Assembly (NCBI RefSeq): GCF_019175285.1
Contig: NC_056528.1
Span: forward strand, 16,038,806-16,102,805
DNA length: 64,000 nucleotides
DNA from: Sceloporus undulatus
Lineage: Eukaryota > Chordata > Lepidosauria > Squamata > Phrynosomatidae
Reading direction: 5' to 3'
Position 1 is the stretch's first letter, and every line of letters starts with the position of its first letter. This document shows, piece after piece, positions 52,701 to 62,850 of the stretch. A program made the translations under genes and the position numbers. The notes under the pieces were generated by a model. The model had not been told where the DNA came from and did not search any database. It saw nothing but the letters and a program-made list of their open reading frames with translations.

Positions 52701-54467
52701 GGTGAGACAATAGAGAAAGGAAAGGCAAATGAATCAGCAGGCTGGTCCTGAAATATACCCTGTCCTTTTGTTGTGGGAGGGATTGGTGGTGGAATTATGG
52801 GAGTTATAGTCCAACCCACTGTTTTAACAGTACAGCTGGCCCATGTTGGGAGAAAGACTATACAGAAATAAAATTACAGTGAGAATCCGTGGATAAAAAA
52901 AATCCATGGATACAGAGGACTGAGTGTAATGTTTAAAAATCTGCAATCCCTACCTTGGGCAGATGTTTCATGACACACATCACCACTGGCTGGATGGAAG
53001 GCATCTTGACTAAGGGAAAGCTCTTCTCCAGTAGATCTTCCAGCTTTTTGTACCTGGAGCATGCAAGAGGGAGAGGGATGCAACAGCCACCATCATCATC
53101 CTTGCAGACTCAACGGGAGAGGTACCCCAGCGGTTGTGTGACGAAACGTACCTTTCCTCAGCCTTTCCTTCGGAGGCGATGGCAGAGACCCTTTCCAGAA
53201 GTTTCTCTCTCAGCTCGTCGAACACGGACTGGTGGAACTCCAGCCTGGGAGTGCCATGGAGGTCCAGGAAGGGCAGCGCCGACTGGAGAGTGGGCAGGAG
53301 GATGCCATTTTCTGTCTGTCAACGTCAAACAGAATTATTGCCATTTACTGTATATATGCGTGTATAAGTCTAGAAATTTAGATTAAAAATTGACCCCAAA
53401 AAACTGAGTCGACCTATCCAGGGGTCAACGTAAATAATGTGTTTTAACTCATATATATTTATATATATGGTGAAAGGCAAGGGTTTAATCTACCCTTGGA
53501 AGCACTGACCCCCTTCTACTCTCTTATCCATCCAGCCTTAAAGCTCACTCAGCAAGCAGAGAAGTAGCATGCCAGAAAGGAGGTCTATAGGGGAGGTTTC
53601 TATGTTCAGGGTTAATTTTAAAAACAATGAAACAAATAACTCTATACTCTCTATATCTATGGATGCCGGCCATGAAAACCTTTGACTTCACGCTTTCTTG
53701 GTTCGTTTGTTTTATTTGGGGTGGTGACAAGATTTATGTATAGGAGGTTTGCCCTTGTCTTCTTCTTAGGCTGAGGCTTCACCTGCACTGCAGAAATAAT
53801 CATCATAATAATTTATTTATAACCCACTCTTCAGCCAAGGCTATCAGAGCGGCTTTTGATAATGCAGTTTGACACCATTTTAACGGCTGTGGCTCATTAC
53901 TATGGGATCCTCGGGTCTGTAGTTTGTGGGGCACCCAAGATCTCTGACAGAGAAGGGTGAATATCTCCCTAAAAACTTAAAAAATCCCAGGATTCCATAG
54001 CATGGAGCCGTGCCAGCTTAAGTGACATTGAAGCGTTTGAATTCTGCAGTGTGGCTACAACGCGGTGCAGAATCGAAGCAGTTTGACACCACTTTGACTG
54101 CCATGGCTCTATCCTACAGAATCCTGGGATTGAACGGTTGGAAGGTGAATGCACTCTGTATGTGCTCAGAGGCACTGTGGCCGTCCTTCCTTCCTTCCCC
54201 CTCCTACATCCAAGGCCCTCAAATGACAGGGCTGGCATCACCCTACAATTCAGGATGATGCAAGGAAGAGGGGAGCAACTTTATCCCTGGACCCGCGTTC
54301 CCTAAAGGAGAGCGCGCGCACTTCCGGGTCCGTGTCTCCATGGCAACCGGGCGAGGCCTACTCGCCTGGAACTGCTCGATGGCCTTCAGGGGCTCCGTGC
54401 AGTTGGTCAGCGTCTCCTTCAGGTCCTCCCCGTTGGCCACCCCGAGCTCCTGCAGCCCGGCGAACAT
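46778..54467 (-). CDS. NELFB: Negative elongation factor complex subunit B (NELF-B / COBRA1), 13 coding exons
   Basis: Subunit of the NELF complex, which with DSIF holds RNA polymerase II paused near promoters; nuclear. I recognise it by close match to the human protein across its whole length, including MFAGLQELGVANGEDLKETL at the start, NFFSPSPK and the YVLHITKQRNKNAFLRLLP segment. Exons (descending): 54467-54366, 53315-53152, 53053-52954, 52696-52466, 52195-52010, 51722-51610, 50856-50754, 50084-49989, 49781-49639, 48927-48821, 48378-48237, 47673-47565 and 46915-46778. All phases agree and the total is 577 residues (human 580). Stop is TAG at 46778-46780. Intron 1 appears to use a GC donor (CAG|GCGAGT); the remaining donors are GT and all acceptors AG. 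Introns are short (about 180 bp to 1.05 kb) and hold only repeat fragments. No broken exon. The C-terminal tail is the least conserved part. Confidence 0.98.
47170..47220 (+). repeat. (AT)n/(TATG)n microsatellite
   Basis: Alternating AT with GTATAT interruptions in the last NELFB intron (46916-47564). Confidence 0.9.
50425..50545. mobile_element. Short palindromic MITE in a NELFB intron
   Basis: 'ggccctccatatgttttgga', 'ctacaactcccacaatc' and 'tggcccacaacatctgga' form inverted arms. Confidence 0.6.
51745..51838 (-). mobile_element. CR1-type LINE fragment in a NELFB intron
   Basis: Reverse: 'aattcttcccaatgtttatg' and 'tggcatctctttcc'. Confidence 0.5.
51838..51915. mobile_element. Short palindromic MITE in a NELFB intron
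   Basis: 'gactgcaactcccagcctcc' is mirrored by 'gatgctggaagtggtagttc'. Confidence 0.55.
53770..54060 (+). mobile_element. Palindromic hAT-like MITE in NELFB intron 1, with an internal insertion
   Basis: 'cacctgcactgcagaaataa' starts the left arm. About 60 bp with 'taatttatttataacccact' (a LINE-tail-like motif) follow. The arm then resumes at 'taatgcagtttgacacca', and the right arm ends near 'ttctgcagtgtggctacaa'. So one repeat is inserted in another. A second arm fragment continues to about 54135. Confidence 0.7.
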
Positions 54468-54620
54468 GGCCCCTCGCCCGGCAGCCTCGCCGGGGCCCCT
54501 CCGTCCCAGGAAAGCCCCGGTCCGTCGCCCAAATGGGTCCCCCACGGCGCTGCGGTGCTCGGCGCTAAAGGGTCCGACCGGAAACGCCTCCCCAGAAAGA
54601 AGGTTCCGCCTGAAGAGCAA
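54300..54620. promoter_or_regulatory. NELFB promoter / CpG-rich first-exon block
   Basis: GC-rich, with CG dinucleotides far denser than in the rest of the window. It spans the NELFB start codon (54467), its 5' UTR and the start of intron 1. ETS/GABP-type cores occur at 54319-54329 ('cacttccgggt', just inside intron 1) and 54577-54585 ('accggaaac', upstream of the start). No TATA box is obvious, which fits a housekeeping promoter. Confidence 0.65.
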
Positions 54621-54654
54621 AGGCGGGATTCAAAGATACTGTATAGGGCTGTGT

Positions 54655-55165
54655 TAGGATCAGCCTGTAGAGAGAGATCTTGAGCACCTTTGAGACTCAC
54701 TGGAAGGATCAGTATATAGAGAGACTCAGTATGTAGAGAGAGCATATACGTACATATATATGTAGTATGTAGAGACACTCAGTCTGTAGGGAGATCTTGT
54801 AGCACCTTGGAGACTCACTAAAAGGATCAGTATATAGAAAGACCATATGTGTACATACATACACATATATACATATGTATGTATAGAGAGACTCAGTAGA
54901 CAGTATGCAGAGAGATCATATGTATATATACATACATGTACTGTATACATATATATGTGTGTATGTATATGTATGTAGAGAAATCATATAGTATGTAAGA
55001 GTCTGTAGAGATATCCTATAGCACCTTTGAGACTCACTAAAAGAATCAGTAGATAGAAAGACCATATGTATACATACATACACACATATGTATGTATAGA
55101 GAAACTCAGTAGACAGTACGTAGAGAGATAATATATATATATAAAGAGCTCATATGAATATATAC

Positions 55166-55211
<46 letters not shown>

Positions 55212-55310
55212 ATTTATAGAGAGATCATATACTGTAGTATGTACAGAGTCTGTAGAGAGACCCTGTAGCACTTTTGTGATTCACTAAAAGGAAGAATAAG
55301 TATGTAGAGA

Positions 55311-55355
<45 letters not shown>

Positions 55356-55550
55356 CACACACACACACACAATACATACACAAATGTATGTATGTATATG
55401 TATGTAGAGAGATTATCATATGTAGAGATCATATGTGTATATATATGTATGTAGAGAGATCATATACTGTAATATGTAGAGACACTCAGTATGTAGAGAG
55501 ATCATATGTCTCTATATGTATGTATGCATGTATAGAAAGATCATATGTAG
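54655..55550. repeat. Tandem minisatellite, mixed GT/AT array (~900 bp)
   Basis: Four irregular units at about 54661, 54781, 55003 and 55250 each contain 'gtctgtagagag'-like and 'tagcacctttgagactcact'-like segments. These are separated by expanding 'tatgtatatacatacata' runs. It includes (TG)n/(AC)n at 55312-55370 and (AT)n near 55130-55200. It lies directly upstream of the NELFB promoter. The unit core is related to the interspersed repeat at 8899 and 20725. Confidence 0.8.
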
Positions 55551-55556
55551 ACACAG

Positions 55557-55673
55557 CATGGCCATGGAAACCCCCTGGGAGACCTTGGGCAAGTCACACT
55601 CTCTCAGCTCCAGAGGATGGCAACAACAACGACAACCCCTCATGAAGAAACTTGCCAAGAAAACCCAATGATA
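55557..55673 (+). mobile_element. tRNA-derived lizard SINE, truncated by a Tigger-like insertion
   Basis: 'ttgggcaagtcacactctct' and 'acttgccaagaaaacccaat', then the element stops at TA, exactly where the next element begins. Confidence 0.85.
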
Positions 55674-55902
55674 CAGTGGCCCCTGGTATCCGCTGGGGTT
55701 TGGTTTCAAGGTCCTCCATGGATATCAAAACCCATGGATGCTCAAGTCCTGTTAAATACAATGGCATAGTAAAATGGTGTCCCTTATATAAAATGGCAAA
55801 ATCAAGGTTTCCTTTTGTAATTTATATATTTTAAAATATTTTCAAGTCATGGATAGGTGAATCAGTGAATAGGGGAAATAATTGGATATGGAGAACTGGC
55901 TG
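55674..55902 (+). mobile_element. Tigger-like (TcMar) MITE with TA target duplication
   Basis: The left end 'cagtggcccctggtatccgc' and right end 'ggagaactggctg' are imperfect inverted repeats, both bordered by TA. The internal 'tggatgctcaagtcctgtta' and 'cccttatataaaatggc' match vertebrate MER2/Tigger-type elements. Confidence 0.8.
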
Positions 55903-56249
55903 TAATACACAATTAAAACAGAGTAAAGCGATAAAAACTAATTTAAAATAATTTATTTATCTAATTGAGAGGAAATTCTTGCATTTTGACGTATAATGTC
56001 TCTTTCAAATGCATCTGAGGAAAGAGACTCAAGTCTATGAATGGTCATGCTGCCAACCTCTTCCTTTCCGTTATCTCAAAGGGGCTGCAAGATCTCTTAG
56101 CAAATCTCTTTCAGTTCTCTGTTTTGCAACGCTACCTGGATCATTTAGTACACCGCTCCATCATGTGCAGGAGAAGCCCTGACAAATGGCCCAGAACAAA
56201 GTGGAAAGGGTTGGAGACATGAAGGATGACAATGAGGACAAAACACATT

Positions 56250-56336
56250 TCACACTCTCTTGTGTGCACAATGATCCAGAGAGTTGTCTTCTTCCAGCGC
56301 AAGAAAAATTGGGCTTGGGGAGGAGGAGGAGATCCT
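56250..56336 (-). CDS. Possible terminal exon of an unidentified minus-strand gene
   Basis: A strong acceptor ('ctttcttttgtcttttag' on the minus strand) opens at 56336. In phase 0 it gives 28 codons to TGA, beginning RISSSSPSPIF. Another frame stays open for 64 codons and is more hydrophobic. AATAAA on the minus strand near 55950 could be its polyadenylation signal. It might be the last exon of the gene represented by 61459-61554, which ends in phase 0. Evidence is weak. Confidence 0.2.
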   Translation of the reverse strand, partial: RISSSSPSPIFLALEEDNSLDHCAHKRV

Positions 56337-57017
56337 CTAAAAGACAAAAGAAAGCGTCCATTCAGTTAACAAATGATTCATGCAGGCCTAGGAGGATTTA
56401 ACTTTAGTGTGCAACCACAGATATATCTATATCTATCTATCTACATACACACTCACCCAACCACTCCATGTCTCTTTCACACACATATATAGTACTATAT
56501 CGTTCTTTTCTGTGCAAATTAGAAGCAGTGATGAATATTTCATGGCAAAATCCACCAATTAGGAGACCGGGACACAATAGATGATCCTGTCTTTCTCTCC
56601 TCGCCCCTTTCTCTCTTTCACCCCAGAGGGCAGATGTTTTGGATTGATGAGTTTTCCCCCTGAACCAGACGGCTGCTCATCTCGGCTCATTTGGAAATGG
56701 GGGAAGGAAAAGAGGAGGCAGTCCAAAACCCAATATTCCCCTAAACACCCCCCCCCCTTTACTTATTTGATATGGTCTGCAGCTGTTTTGCTCTGCTTTG
56801 GAAGCCACATGAAAAGGAAGGACCAGCGATCTGTCATGCTGCATATGATTTGTGTATAAGTCGGCCGCTTATGTATTGCCAAAAAAGGAAGAAGTGCATC
56901 TGTCCCCTCCAAAAAAGACACAGATGTCTATCAATGCATCGGGAGAAATGCAAAATTAGAAATGATAACATAAGGTGAAATCTATCTCACATGGTAGTGG
57001 GAAAAGCGATGCAACTA

Positions 57018-57085
57018 GGGCTGCATCTGCACTGCAGAAATAAGGCCGCTTGACAACATTTTAATTGTCACGGCTTTACATATTC
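57018..57085 (+). mobile_element. Palindromic hAT-like MITE, left-arm fragment
   Basis: 'gggctgcatctgcactgcag' and 'aaataaggccgcttgacaac'. Confidence 0.65.
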
Positions 57086-57524
57086 TGAGCTTCAATCCAG
57101 CTATGACTTGCACTAACGTTTAGACACAGCGACGTCCCTCTGTTTGGCAAGCATAACAAGCTGGTCCTGTTAAACTGCCTGTCAGTTATAATCCCATTAC
57201 AAAACTGTTCCAGGTTAAGGTTTCAGGTTTATTACACATTCATGACTTGGGACACAGAAGAGCTTAACCATGCAAGATGCCTACCCCAGGGTTCCTGGCC
57301 CTTCAAACATCTGTCTGACAGGCAGAGAGGCAACAGAAAAGGAAGAAAGGATGTTTATGTGAGAGTTAAAACCTCATTGCACCACACTGTCCATGTGGCT
57401 GTTGTGAAAAAGGTGCATTTTAGGGATGGTTAGGAAAGGGATTCCCAAAACGAAAATCTGATTTCAATATTGCAATACATTTATAAAAGAGTCTGGAGTA
57501 TCTGCTATTAGACATACTTTGTAC

Positions 57525-57690
57525 ACGGTTTAACTGCCATGGCTCAGTGTTATGGAATTCTGGAATTTGTAGTTTGAAGAGGTATTTAGCCTTCTCTGTC
57601 AGAGAGCTCTGATGCCACAACAAATTACAACTCCCAGGATCCCATTGCATTGAGCCATGGCAGTTAATACGGCGTCAAACTGCATTACAG
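57525..57690 (+). mobile_element. Palindromic hAT-like MITE, near complete
   Basis: 'taactgccatggctcagtgt' against 'attgagccatggcagttaat', ending 'caaactgcattac'. Confidence 0.75.
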
Positions 57691-58668
57691 TAGGCCCTTC
57701 TTATACACAGAAGGAGGAGAGCAAAACTGGGGCATTTGAAAAGAATCTGGGAAAAAGTAGGATGACAGAGGATTAGTGGAGACTGTCCACTCCAAACTGG
57801 ACAGGTGGAGAGCCTGTGAAGGTGGATTGTAAGATGGATTGTGCTTCACCTTCCTTGCCCTTGCCTGGTGCATGCACTTGGCAGGTGGGAAATGGAGAAT
57901 AAATATCAGCTGCACACTTTGATGGGGGAAGGAAAAGACTGGCAAACAGGAAGGAACCAAATACACAATCCAGATTCCTTCTTTGGGTTTGTCATCTTCA
58001 GCTACAAAACCAGTTTGGGTCTGTCATCTTCAGCTACAAAAATCAGGCCATATCTCCTTTCTCCCTGTCTTCCTCTCTCTATCTCTACCTTAGAAAGCCG
58101 GGGGCGGCTAGGACGTTTCCGTGTTGTACAGTATTGTCAGCTCTGGCAGCTGCAGTAATAGACACTGATGGCTCCCGTTAGGAAATATTGCTGGCGCGCT
58201 TCCCTTCACCACTTGTGATGTCACTTTGCGAGAGTGTCATTGGTGCCGTTGCTATAGGGATGCTAGCTGATGCTCATGATGTTCACTGGCATCTGCTGGC
58301 TTCCCCCCCTTTGCCTTTGTGTGACTCAGGGAATGTGTGCCGCTAGCCAGCCCTCTCTTGCCCAGAGAGTTGTATGCCTCACTGGGCACTAGTTTGGCAA
58401 AGGGGGCACCACACTGCAGCTCTTTGGAAGGTCATATGAGACTGAAGTCTGTGCAGGAAAAGCCCAAGGCATGAGTATAATTATATTGGGGTGGGGGACC
58501 TGTGTGCAGAAAATGTAATATGAAGAGCAGACGTAGACTCAGAAGAAGGAAGAGTAAAGATAAGAGGAAGGATAAGATATCAACCATCTGGACAGTGAAG
58601 AGAGTGGATATAAAGAAAATAAACTCATTTGACATGTGATGCTGGAGAAGAGTGCTGAGGATACCATT
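57691..58668. other. Non-coding stretch, no gene supported
   Basis: Short open frames only. No splice-consistent exon or named repeat. Confidence 0.4.
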
Positions 58669-58669
58669 T

Positions 58670-58905
58670 GTTGTGGTTGTAATTGTGTGCCTTCAAGTTG
58701 TTTCTGACTTATAGTGGAAGGCAAACCTACCAAGGGTTTTTCTTGGCCAGGGAGGTTGGCCATTAGCATCCCCTGAGATTGAGAGCATATGTCTTGTCTA
58801 AGGGTCACCCAGTGGGTTTCTGTAGCTGAGCAGAGATTTGAACGATGGTTCCCCTGAGAGTTGTAGTCCAGCGCACAAACCACTGCAGCACACTAGCTTT
58901 CAGAG
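58670..58905 (-). mobile_element. tRNA-derived lizard SINE, full length
   Basis: Reverse: 'tgtgccttcaagttgtttct', 'ttgtctaagggtcacccagt' and 'agatttgaacgatggttccc', with the head complement at the right. Confidence 0.9.
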
Positions 58906-59334
58906 TCAAGGTACACAACAACAACAACGCCACATGACTCTTTCCCCACTTTGCTATTTTTTAAATAGTGGAATAGACTGACGCGGCGGTTGAACAGGGT
59001 TGTTTTTGAGACTGTAAGCCTGAGGGCAGAGACTATCTTGTTTTCTATTGATCTGTAAGCCTCTCTGGGAGGAACAATGGTTTAACTAATTAATAATAAT
59101 TAACTGTTGCAGTCAGGACTGGTTCAAGCACCCTCACTTTGAGCAGATCCTAGACTGTCTCCTGCTGTGCAGGAGCCCAACTGAAATCAATGAGACTTAC
59201 TTCTGAGTGAACATGGCAAGGATAGGGGACTTCTTTCAACCAAAAGGACCAGATTCACAAAGTTTTGGGAGTACATACATGCCATCAATGACAGACGGTA
59301 AAAATAAAAGGGATAGGGTAAAAATGCCAGGATA

Positions 59335-59530
59335 TTTTGTTGTTGCGTGCCTTCAAGCCATTTCTGAATTATGGTGACCCTAAGGCCATGGGGTTTTCTT
59401 GGCAAGTTTCTCCAAAGGTTGCCCTTGCCATCCTGTGTGACTTGCCCAACATCACCCAAAAGGTTTCCATGGCTAAGAGGAGATTTGAACCCTGGTTCCC
59501 AGAGTCCAAGTCCAACACTCAAACCATACA
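59335..59530 (-). mobile_element. tRNA-derived lizard SINE
   Basis: Reverse: 'tgcgtgccttcaagccattt', 'atggggttttcttggcaagt' and 'gatttgaaccctggttccc'. Confidence 0.9.
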
Positions 59531-59654
59531 CAGGTTCAAGTAGTAACTACAAATCCCAAATGTCTGTAGGTTTATTTTCAAACTCCCCCCACCAACTCTC
59601 ACATATTGGTTGTATCTTTTGCATGGAAAGATGGGCCATAAATGCTGAAATAGA

Positions 59655-59765
59655 TATCAGCGTTCCTCCAAGGCAAACTATTCCACACTCATAGTAAAGA
59701 AATTCTACCTAATGTTTAGTGGAATCTCTTTTTGTGCCATTTGAATCCAGTGTACAGTAGTTCAT
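59655..59765 (-). mobile_element. CR1-type LINE fragment
   Basis: Reverse: 'aggcaaactattccacactc' and 'ctacctaatgtttagtggaa'. Confidence 0.6.
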
Positions 59766-60333
59766 GTTCTAATCTAATTGTACCAAGTTGCCTTAATTGT
59801 ATCTAATCGCGTCTTACAATATTTTGTACTTAATCTAATTCTACTTGTATCTTGTAATATTTTGCAATGTCTGTTTCCTTTTCTCTCACAGGTTTTCTTT
59901 CCATTTCTTCCCTGGCTGTTTCCCCCCAGATCCCCCGCTCCTTTTACAATGCAGGTACTACCATGACAACATACATGACATGTGAAGTCAACTCTGGATT
60001 CAGTTGTTACCTTGGCAACATGTGTGTATTCGAAAATATATGCGTATATATTAAATACACCCTTCTGTCACCAAACGTAATGGCTGTGATGGTTCATTAT
60101 CCAATTTCCCCCTTCAGGAAGAAGGATCAGGTTAATATCCCTAGGAATATGGGGACAGTCTTTATAATGCAATTATCGGACAGAAAGGGATGGTTATGGC
60201 AATGCGATGATGCAGTTATCAGTAATTGCTTCATTCATGGAGACATTCTCCTTCTGCATACCATGCTACAATCTGTGAAAATGCCTGTGTATTGATTTGT
60301 TGTGGCATGCCTTTCTGCACAATTGCATATTTC

Positions 60334-60558
60334 TTCATTGTTGTTGTGTGTCCACAAGTTGTTTCCCACTTATGGTAACCATACGGTGAACCTATTTTGG
60401 GGTTATTCTTGGCAAGATTTGTTCAGAGAGGGTTGGCCTTGGCTTTATCTTCCTCAGAGGCTGAGAAAAGATGACTTGCTCATCCAGTGGGTTTCCATGA
60501 CCAAGCAGAGGATTTGAACCCTGGTCTCCATTGCCCAAACCACAACACCATGTTGCCC
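60334..60558 (-). mobile_element. tRNA-derived lizard SINE, full length
   Basis: Reverse: 'ttgttgttgtgtgtccacaa', 'ttcttggcaagatttgttca' and 'ggatttgaaccctggtctcc'. Confidence 0.9.
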
Positions 60559-60701
60559 TTTCTTTGTATTACTATCCTCTAGGTATTGGGTTTGTATCTG
60601 AAGGACTCTTGGCTCCCTTATAATAGCTTTGTCCAATTTTTAAGATCTGCTTTAGGAAGGGGGGAAAAAGCAAGATATTATACTGACTGAAGCAAACGAC
60701 A

Positions 60702-60898
60702 AGATGGGACTCTGTTTCTAGGGTTCAAATCCCTGCTTGGCCATAAAACTCGCTGGGTGATCTGGGAAAGTCACATGCTCTCAGCCTCAGAGGAAGCCCA
60801 TGGGAAACCTCCTCCTAATAAATCTTGACAAGAAAATCCCATGATAGGGTTGATTTAGCATTGCCATTAGTCTTGAAGCCACACGGCAACAGCAAATC
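60702..60898 (+). mobile_element. tRNA-derived lizard SINE
   Basis: Forward: 'tagggttcaaatccctgctt', 'aagtcacatgctctcagcct', 'gacaagaaaatcccatgata' and the tail 'gaagccacacggcaacagca'. Confidence 0.9.
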
Positions 60899-60939
60899 AG
60901 CCCCAAAAGAGACCAAAAGACAACCCTGCATACATGAGG

Positions 60940-61155
60940 ATGCATCAACGCTGTAGACATAATGCAGTTTGGCACCACTTTTAACTGTCATGGCTCCATC
61001 CTACCGAAGCCTATGATTTGTAGTTTTGCAAGACACTGGGACTCTTGCAAGGCTAAAGATCTTGCAAAAATACAAATCCCAGGATTCCGTAGGATGGGGC
61101 TGCAACACTTAAAGTGGGGTGAAACTGCATTATTTCTACGGTGTAGATACACCCT
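60940..61155 (+). mobile_element. Complete palindromic hAT-like MITE
   Basis: 'gatgcatcaacgctgtagac' is mirrored by 'ctacggtgtagatacaccc'. Internally, 'ccaggattccgtaggatgg' against 'ccatcctaccgaagcctatg'. Confidence 0.8.
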
Positions 61156-61458
61156 GGGAGTTGTTGTCCAAAGTGTCGTTTTTACAAGCTCTGCTGCAAA
61201 GCATCTTCCACTGCTGTGTTTCCATCTATGTTTCGGGGAAACTGGATGAGAATACACCTGAATTAAAATCCAGAATTGGGTACAGATCTGGGTATGCGTA
61301 CCTGTCAAAATATCAGAGGGCTGAGGCTTAGGAGCAAGCCATCGTAAATTGAATGAGCAATCGGTAGACAAGGCCCCGGTGATCAAGTGGGTTTACAGGG
61401 CTGAACGTGTAGGACTGTATATCATTCTGGTCTCAGTGTGTTTTCAACCTTACCTTAC

Positions 61459-61554
61459 CGGCTCCTTGCGAGATTCCTCCCAGAGATAGAAGAGGTGCAG
61501 CTGAGCCTCACCCTCCTTCAAGATGGGGAAACTGAATGCATTTTTCGTTCCCAC
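61459..61554 (-). CDS. Orphan coding exon of an unidentified minus-strand gene
   Basis: On the minus strand, acceptor TTGCAG|GTGG and donor CCG|GTAAGG enclose exactly 96 bases, phase 0 at both ends. It encodes 32 residues: VGTKNAFSFPILKEGEAQLH followed by LFYLWEESRKEP. The clean splice sites, multiple-of-three length and ordinary composition support a real exon of an upstream neighbour of NELFB on the same strand. I do not recognise the family. A possible further exon at 62203-62152 has good splice sites but does not keep this frame. Downstream, the 56336-56250 exon would fit by phase. Confidence 0.45.
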
Positions 61555-61707
61555 CTGCAAGAAACAAACTCTTCATGCGTCAGGATGTAAGGAGGAACAA
61601 CACCCATGTTACTTTTAGGTTCTGAAAACACACAATTTCTTTAGACTCTAAACCTGCATAAGCTAACATCTTTGCTTGATGAAGAAGCCAGTGGAGCTTT
61701 GAAAGTT

Positions 61708-61757
61708 TGTTGTTGTTGTGTGCCTTCAGGTCATTGCCAATTTATGGCAACCCTAGC
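61708..61757 (-). mobile_element. tRNA-derived lizard SINE, tail stub
   Basis: Reverse tail 'ttgttgttgtgtgccttcag' and 'tatggcaaccctag', cut off where an opposite copy starts. Confidence 0.75.
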
Positions 61758-61915
61758 ATGGTATAGTGGTTTGAGCGTTGGACAAGGACTCTGGAGACCA
61801 AGGTTTGAATCCTTGCTCAGCTATGGAAGCCCACTGGGTGACTTTGGGCAAGTCACATGCTCTTAGCTGCTGAGGAATCTAAAGGCAAAGCCCCCTCTGA
61901 ACAAATCTTGCCAAC
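61757..61915 (+). mobile_element. tRNA-derived lizard SINE, 5' two-thirds
   Basis: Forward: 'catggtatagtggtttgagc', 'accaaggtttgaatccttgc', 'ctttgggcaagtcacatgct' and 'tgaacaaatcttgccaa'. Confidence 0.9.
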
Positions 61916-61944
61916 CTAAATGCACAAAATGCATGATGCCAGCT

Positions 61945-62025
61945 TTCGACTCAGCCATATAAACCCACAGGGTGACCTTGGCCAAGTCACATTCTCTCAG
62001 CTTCAGAGGAAGGCAATGGCAGTGT
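61945..62025 (+). mobile_element. tRNA-derived lizard SINE, middle fragment
   Basis: 'ttggccaagtcacattctct' and 'cagcttcagaggaaggcaat'. Confidence 0.8.
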
Positions 62026-62489
62026 CAAACTAAGACTTTAATTCCTCCTTTTGCTGCAATCGTCCCCAAGGTCCCATTTTTCTCTCCATACTAGACTGAT
62101 TCCAGACAAAAATGAACAGGGATACAATTATGTTAGAGATATGTTAGTTACCTTTGGTAGAGACTTTTGGTCCCTGACGGCTGGATCTTTTAATTAAGGA
62201 ATCCTGCAAAATTTCTGAAGGGGCCACCGAGACGGCAATTTAAAAACTACGGCAGCCCAGGAGACATAAAGCCCTTCAATGAACGATGGCTGTTACAGAT
62301 AAAAATTTAGCTTCCATTCTCCATACAATATAGATGGATAACCTGTGACCATCTAAATGATTACATTTCCTTTATCCCTCGCCACTGGCCATGTATGCGG
62401 GTGGTGGCTGATGGGAGTTGGAATCCAACAACATTTATAGGATCTAGACCTTTCCACTTCAGCCTTATATCTCATACTAGGAAAAAGGA

Positions 62490-62850
62490 TCCTAGTTACA
62501 AAATGCATGCACACCTTTTATGCAGGATACCCTCATTTTTTAAAATGAAATGTGTATGTGAAATGTGCATTTTGCATGCACAATATTGTGATAGCACTTT
62601 GCTGGGATATAGGGCATTTTTATGCGGGATATCCTCATTTTTTCAAATGTGCATTTTGCATCCACAATTAGCTTACACTTTGTAAATCGCTTATGGAGTG
62701 CTTAAGTGCAATGATAAGCAGTATAGAAATGTATTTGCTATTGCTATGTTGTGATAGCATTTTGCTGGGATATAAGGCTTTTATGCAGGATGTCCTCATT
62801 TTGTCAAATGTGAATTTTGCACACACTGTATTGTGACAGCACTTGACTGA
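62490..62850 (+). repeat. Tandem repeat (~100-bp unit, 3-4 copies) interrupted by a LINE-tail fragment
   Basis: Units share 'tttgctgggatata', 'tttatgc', 'ggatatcctcatttttt' and 'aatgtgcattttgcatgcac'. Copies begin near 62510, 62597 and 62757. About 70 bp at 62672-62745 ('cttacactttgtaaatcgct' through 'agcagtatagaaatg') resembles the 3' end of an L2/CR1-type element and breaks the array. Confidence 0.7.

Noticed and set aside
62152-62203. Candidate 52-base minus-strand exon
   Set aside because: Good acceptor and donor, but its phase does not connect to the 61554 exon without a stop. Kept only as a remark.
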